From the NCBI GenBank assembly GCA_009777535.1, contig WRLP01000002.1, positions 62,001 through 126,000 on the forward strand: a stretch of DNA of 64,000 bases, read 5' to 3'. This document shows positions 61,618-64,000 of the stretch, piece by piece (positions within the stretch are counted from its first letter, which is position 1; every line of letters begins with the position of its first letter). The notes beneath the pieces were generated by a model. It did no database searches, was not told where the DNA came from, and saw nothing but the letters and a program-made list of their open reading frames with translations. Origin of the DNA: Treponema sp. GTDB taxonomy: Bacteria > Spirochaetota > Spirochaetia > Treponematales > Breznakiellaceae. The position numbers and the translations under genes are program-made.

Positions 61618-62244
61618 ATGAAGCTAATTCCAAATTTCGTAGTCCTTGAAGGGGGCGATGGAAGCGGTACAACAAGCCAAATATCGCTTCTGAAAGACCA
61701 TTTTGAAAAAATCCCCAATCCGGCTTTTTTCCCGACGTTTGAGCCAACCGATGGGCAAATAGGCAGGTTAATACGCGCCGCCCTAAAAAAAGAGATATTC
61801 CTGAAGCCGGATACAATGGCCATGCTTTTTACCGCTGATCGCAATGAACACCTATACAGCCAAAACGGCATAATAGAGCGCTGTACAAGGGGCGAATTAG
61901 TGGTTTGCGACCGTTATGTACTGTCTTCCCTTGTGTATCAGGGCATTGAATGCGGCGACGAAGTCCCTCTGGCTTTAAACAGCCGCTTCCCCGCTCCAGA
62001 ATTGCTCCTTTATTTCGACCTGGAGCCCGCAATAGCCTTCGAGAGGCTAAAAAGCCGCCAATCCCATGAAATCTATGAATACCCGGAATTTCAGGCAAAA
62101 GTCCGAGAAAAATACCTGGCGCTTTTGGGAATTTATCGGGAATCCGGTGCCAGGATCGAAGTCATTGATGCTTCTAAAACACAGCAGGAGGTCTTTTCCC
62201 GGGTGTGGAGCGCATTGAGCAAAATGCCGATATTCAAACAATGA
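61618..62244 (+). CDS. tmk: Thymidylate kinase
   Basis: Tmk phosphorylates dTMP to dTDP for DNA synthesis. With the ATG at 61618 it has 208 residues. The thymidylate-binding 'CDRYVLSSLVYQG' (DRY motif) and 'FEPTDGQIGRLIR' are present. The P-loop, however, reads 'EGGDGSGTTSQ' (residues 11-21) where other kinases have G-x4-G-K-[ST]: the invariant Lys is Thr18. The rest of the fold appears intact, so function may rely on another base. The ORF track's TTG at 61606 is unlikely. The stop overlaps the next gene (ATGA), the tmk-partner order of T. pallidum (TP0354-TP0355, recalled). Confidence 0.87.
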   Translation: MKLIPNFVVLEGGDGSGTTSQISLLKDHFEKIPNPAFFPTFEPTDGQIGRLIRAALKKEIFLKPDTMAMLFTADRNEHLYSQNGIIERCTRGELVVCDRYVLSSLVYQGIECGDEVPLALNSRFPAPELLLYFDLEPAIAFERLKSRQSHEIYEYPEFQAKVREKYLALLGIYRESGARIEVIDASKTQQEVFSRVWSALSKMPIFKQ

Positions 62245-62849
62245 GGAAATTTGTCTCTTTTACGGCGCTTCTGGCTTTTTTAGCGGCAGCCGCGCCTGTA
62301 AGTGCCTATTTTGTTACCTATAAGGAACAGTATTACAGACTCTTTCACCTTCACTATATTCAATACCCCGACGATACCATGGAAAATATTTACTGGCTCG
62401 AAAAGGCCATGCAGGCCGATTTCTGCAACCCTCTTTATGCACTGGCATTGATTGAGAATGAAATCCAGTATGAAAAATACCGTTATCTTTTCAACATGCA
62501 CATCAATCTGAAAATGATTGAACAGTACCTTTTTTTGGGAAACAAATGGAACAAGCGCAATGCGTATTTCTATAACGCTCCCTGGAGAGAACAAAACCTG
62601 GAAAGCCTTGAAACCGCTGAAACCTGTTTCCGCACCGCCCTTTTTTATTGGGAAGAAGCAAAATCCTGGGCAGAAAAAGCCCGGGTCGGCCGGTTTCGTT
62701 GGATAAATTTACAGAAAATTCAGTTCTGGGAAGATGAGGCTTTCAGAATGGAAAATGGTTCCCTGGACTACGGTAAAACCATAAACCGTGAGCTTAATCT
62801 GCTTGAAAAAGTCAGGGAAAGATTTCAGGCAATGGGCGGGGAGAATTAG
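62241..62849 (+). CDS. Uncharacterised membrane-anchored helical protein paired with tmk
   Basis: With the ATG at 62241 overlapping the tmk stop, the product has 202 residues. It starts with a signal or membrane-anchor helix ('FTALLAFLAAAAPVSAYF'). The rest is a helix-rich domain with many aromatic residues ('YRLFHLHYIQYPDDTMENIY', 'KSWAEKARVGRFRWINLQK'), with no catalytic motif. I do not recognise a family beyond its resemblance to the treponemal gene next to tmk. The aromatic, charged helices might form a TPR-like or scaffold surface. Function is unknown. Confidence 0.72.
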   Translation: MRKFVSFTALLAFLAAAAPVSAYFVTYKEQYYRLFHLHYIQYPDDTMENIYWLEKAMQADFCNPLYALALIENEIQYEKYRYLFNMHINLKMIEQYLFLGNKWNKRNAYFYNAPWREQNLESLETAETCFRTALFYWEEAKSWAEKARVGRFRWINLQKIQFWEDEAFRMENGSLDYGKTINRELNLLEKVRERFQAMGGEN

Positions 62850-62902
62850 CACTGGACAAAGTGTCGTTTAAAGATTAGTATATTCAGTAATAAGGAGAGA
62901 TT

Positions 62903-63214
62903 ATGCCTAAATCCATTCAATCACCAGGAAGCGTTTTAAATTTATTTTTACGCGGTTATAGCCTGAATCCAACAAGCCTTTCAAAACAGATAAAATTAAG
63001 TCAGGCGACTGTAAGGTTAATAGCTCTTGATAAAACAAGAATTTCTGTATCTGTAGCCATGAGGCTCGCAAAGTTTTTTAAAATGAAACCGGAGTATTGG
63101 CTGAATTTACAAACCCAGTATGATTTATATCTTGCCGATTCCAACGCTAAACTGAAAAAGTTGATTAAGTCCATACCGACAGCTAAAAAGCCAAAAGCGC
63201 TTTCGCACCGTTAA
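62903..63214 (+). CDS. HigA-type antitoxin-like DNA-binding protein
   Basis: This 103-residue protein has a helix-turn-helix of the HigA/Xre type ('PTSLSKQIKLSQATVRLIAL', about residues 24-43) and the typical tail 'RISVSVAMRLAKFFKMKPEYWLNLQTQYDL' of HigA antitoxins (residues 46-75). Normally such proteins repress their own operon and neutralise a HigB toxin encoded immediately upstream. Here only 53 bases separate it from the previous gene and no HigB-like ORF is nearby, so it is an orphan. SD AAGGAG lies 6 bases before the ATG. It could be a stand-alone regulator. Confidence 0.82.
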   Translation: MPKSIQSPGSVLNLFLRGYSLNPTSLSKQIKLSQATVRLIALDKTRISVSVAMRLAKFFKMKPEYWLNLQTQYDLYLADSNAKLKKLIKSIPTAKKPKALSHR

Positions 63215-63245
63215 AACCTGTTTAGGCAAGCGGCAAAAAAATAAC

Positions 63246-64000
63246 TTAAAATAATTCTCCCTGTTCCCATTCCTGCCGTTCTTTCTTTTCGGTTTTTTGT
63301 AGCATTGCAAGGAATTCTTCCTCGTCAATAATACGGACGCCCAGGCTTTTGGCTTTTTTGTTTTTTGCGGAGCCTGAGCCCGGGTCATTTGTTACAAGGT
63401 AGGAAAGCTCTTTTACAACAGCGGATTTTGCCAACGCTCCGAGCGCTTTTATTTTTTCTTCGGCTTCGCCGCGTTTCATTGATTTCAGCTCACCTGTAAA
63501 ACAAAATGATAATCCGCGCAAGGGCGCCGCTTCCGCTGGTGGAGAAAGCCTTATGCTTATTATTCCGGTTTTAAGGACATTATCCATCTGTGCTGTTGTT
63601 TCCCTTAGTCCCTCGATAATAACAGAAGCCGTGATCTTTCCCAAACCGTGAACAGAAGCTATTTCTTCTGCAGTTGAGGCACGGAGTTTTTCCAGCGTGT
63701 CAAAACCGGCTGAAACAACTTTTTCCATGGTTGTTTCGGCAATGCCCTCCAGATCAAAGCCTGCAATAAAAGCCGCAAGTGATAGCTCACGTTTAGTATT
63801 TATATGGCGTATAACCTTGGAAGCAGAAAGAGTTCCCATTCTCTCAAACTCCGCGAGCTCCTCTGTAGTAAGGGTATATAATTCATGAATATACCTTACC
63901 CGTTTTTTTTCAAAAAGCTGTAAAATCAGTTTTTCACCAAGTTCACGAATATCCAGCACGGAAACCCATTTTTCCAGCCTGTGCAATAAACGCTTGGGGC
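63246..64000 (-). CDS. ligA: NAD-dependent DNA ligase, C-terminal part (cut by window edge)
   Basis: The frame stays open through the right edge (the last codons give 'PKRLLHRLEKWVS'), so this is the 3' part of ligA, about 250 residues. It starts just after the zinc-finger region and contains helix-hairpin-helix repeats ('IRELGEKLILQLFEKKRVRY', 'FDLEGIAETTMEKVVSAG', 'IASVHGLGKITASVIIEGL') and a C-terminal BRCT domain ('LRGLSFCFTGELKSMKRGEAEEKIKALG'). The full enzyme seals nicks in replication and repair using NAD+. The ORF track's TTG start at 63986 is an artefact of the edge. The catalytic domain is outside the window. Confidence 0.93.
   Translation of the reverse strand, partial: PKRLLHRLEKWVSVLDIRELGEKLILQLFEKKRVRYIHELYTLTTEELAEFERMGTLSASKVIRHINTKRELSLAAFIAGFDLEGIAETTMEKVVSAGFDTLEKLRASTAEEIASVHGLGKITASVIIEGLRETTAQMDNVLKTGIISIRLSPPAEAAPLRGLSFCFTGELKSMKRGEAEEKIKALGALAKSAVVKELSYLVTNDPGSGSAKNKKAKSLGVRIIDEEEFLAMLQKTEKKERQEWEQGELF

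Noticed and set aside
1-64000. tRNA genes, insertion sequences or prophage
   Set aside because: No tRNA-like cloverleaf arms, transposase or phage motifs were recognised in the ORFs or intergenic regions; a tRNAscan and profile search would be needed for certainty.

Overview
The window looks like chromosomal DNA from a spirochaete of the Treponemataceae, with mid-range GC. The evidence is the TatT/TatP/TatQM TRAP transporter known from Treponema pallidum, the order tamB-bamA-skp-mutS, the pair tmk plus a short coiled protein, and a cell-shape cluster and rpoD/dnaG block arranged as in treponemes (synteny recalled, not searched). I see no prophage, insertion sequence, CRISPR array, tRNA or rRNA. 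Both ends cut through genes: a DUF2339 membrane protein on the left and ligA on the right.

Layout. 1-4.1 kb: an envelope-protein cluster (DUF2339, DUF3999, DUF4139). 4.2-7.2 kb: argF and a phosphohexomutase, divergent around a palindromic repeat. 7.2-11.1 kb: the TRAP transporter tatT-tatP-tatQM. 11.2-17 kb: a lipoprotein, a polar amino-acid ABC transporter and a hybrid histidine kinase. 17.1-22.4 kb: NADH oxidase, a TPR protein with dtd, and a winged-helix/ATPase/STAS-like regulator divergent from a glycine C-acetyltransferase gene, with three spaced repeats between them. 22.5-24 kb: a PRPP synthetase-like gene and a second copy of the palindromic repeat. 24-32.6 kb: recA-scpA-scpB-rluB-cmk-rpsA, then a GAF-AAA+ regulator, a TPR membrane protein and a lipoprotein. 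32.7-41.7 kb (minus strand): TPR protein, mreB, mreC, mreD, mrdA, rodA and a radical SAM gene; from mreC onward the genes overlap end to start. 41.7-42.3 kb: rnpB. 42.3-49.6 kb (minus): zinc-ribbon protein, rpoD, dnaG, mltG, a metallo-beta-lactamase-fold hydrolase and a cysteine-cluster protein. 49.6-51.1 kb: comF and tag, divergent. 51.2-61.5 kb (minus): tamB-bamA-skp-mutS. 61.6-64 kb: tmk and partner, an orphan HigA-like protein, and ligA.

Most of the window is housekeeping: outer-membrane assembly (TamB, BamA, Skp), wall elongation and rod shape (MreBCD, PBP2, RodA, MltG), replication and repair (RecA, DnaG, MutS, Tag, LigA, ScpAB), and RNA/translation functions (S1, RluB, Dtd, RNase P RNA, sigma-70).

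The most unusual structure is in rnpB. The RNase P RNA is about 580 nt rather than 340-400 because three peripheral helices (by alignment P3, P9 and P12) each carry a hairpin element with the same 12-bp ends, CTGACCACTTAA/TTAAGTGGTCAG, but different interiors. Other points worth a look are the repeat array between the STAS-like regulator and kbl, a palindromic intergenic element present twice with a compensatory base-pair change, several promoters placed so close to start codons that the mRNAs should be nearly leaderless, a thymidylate kinase without the P-loop lysine, and an AAA+ activator with GAFTNA in place of GAFTGA.
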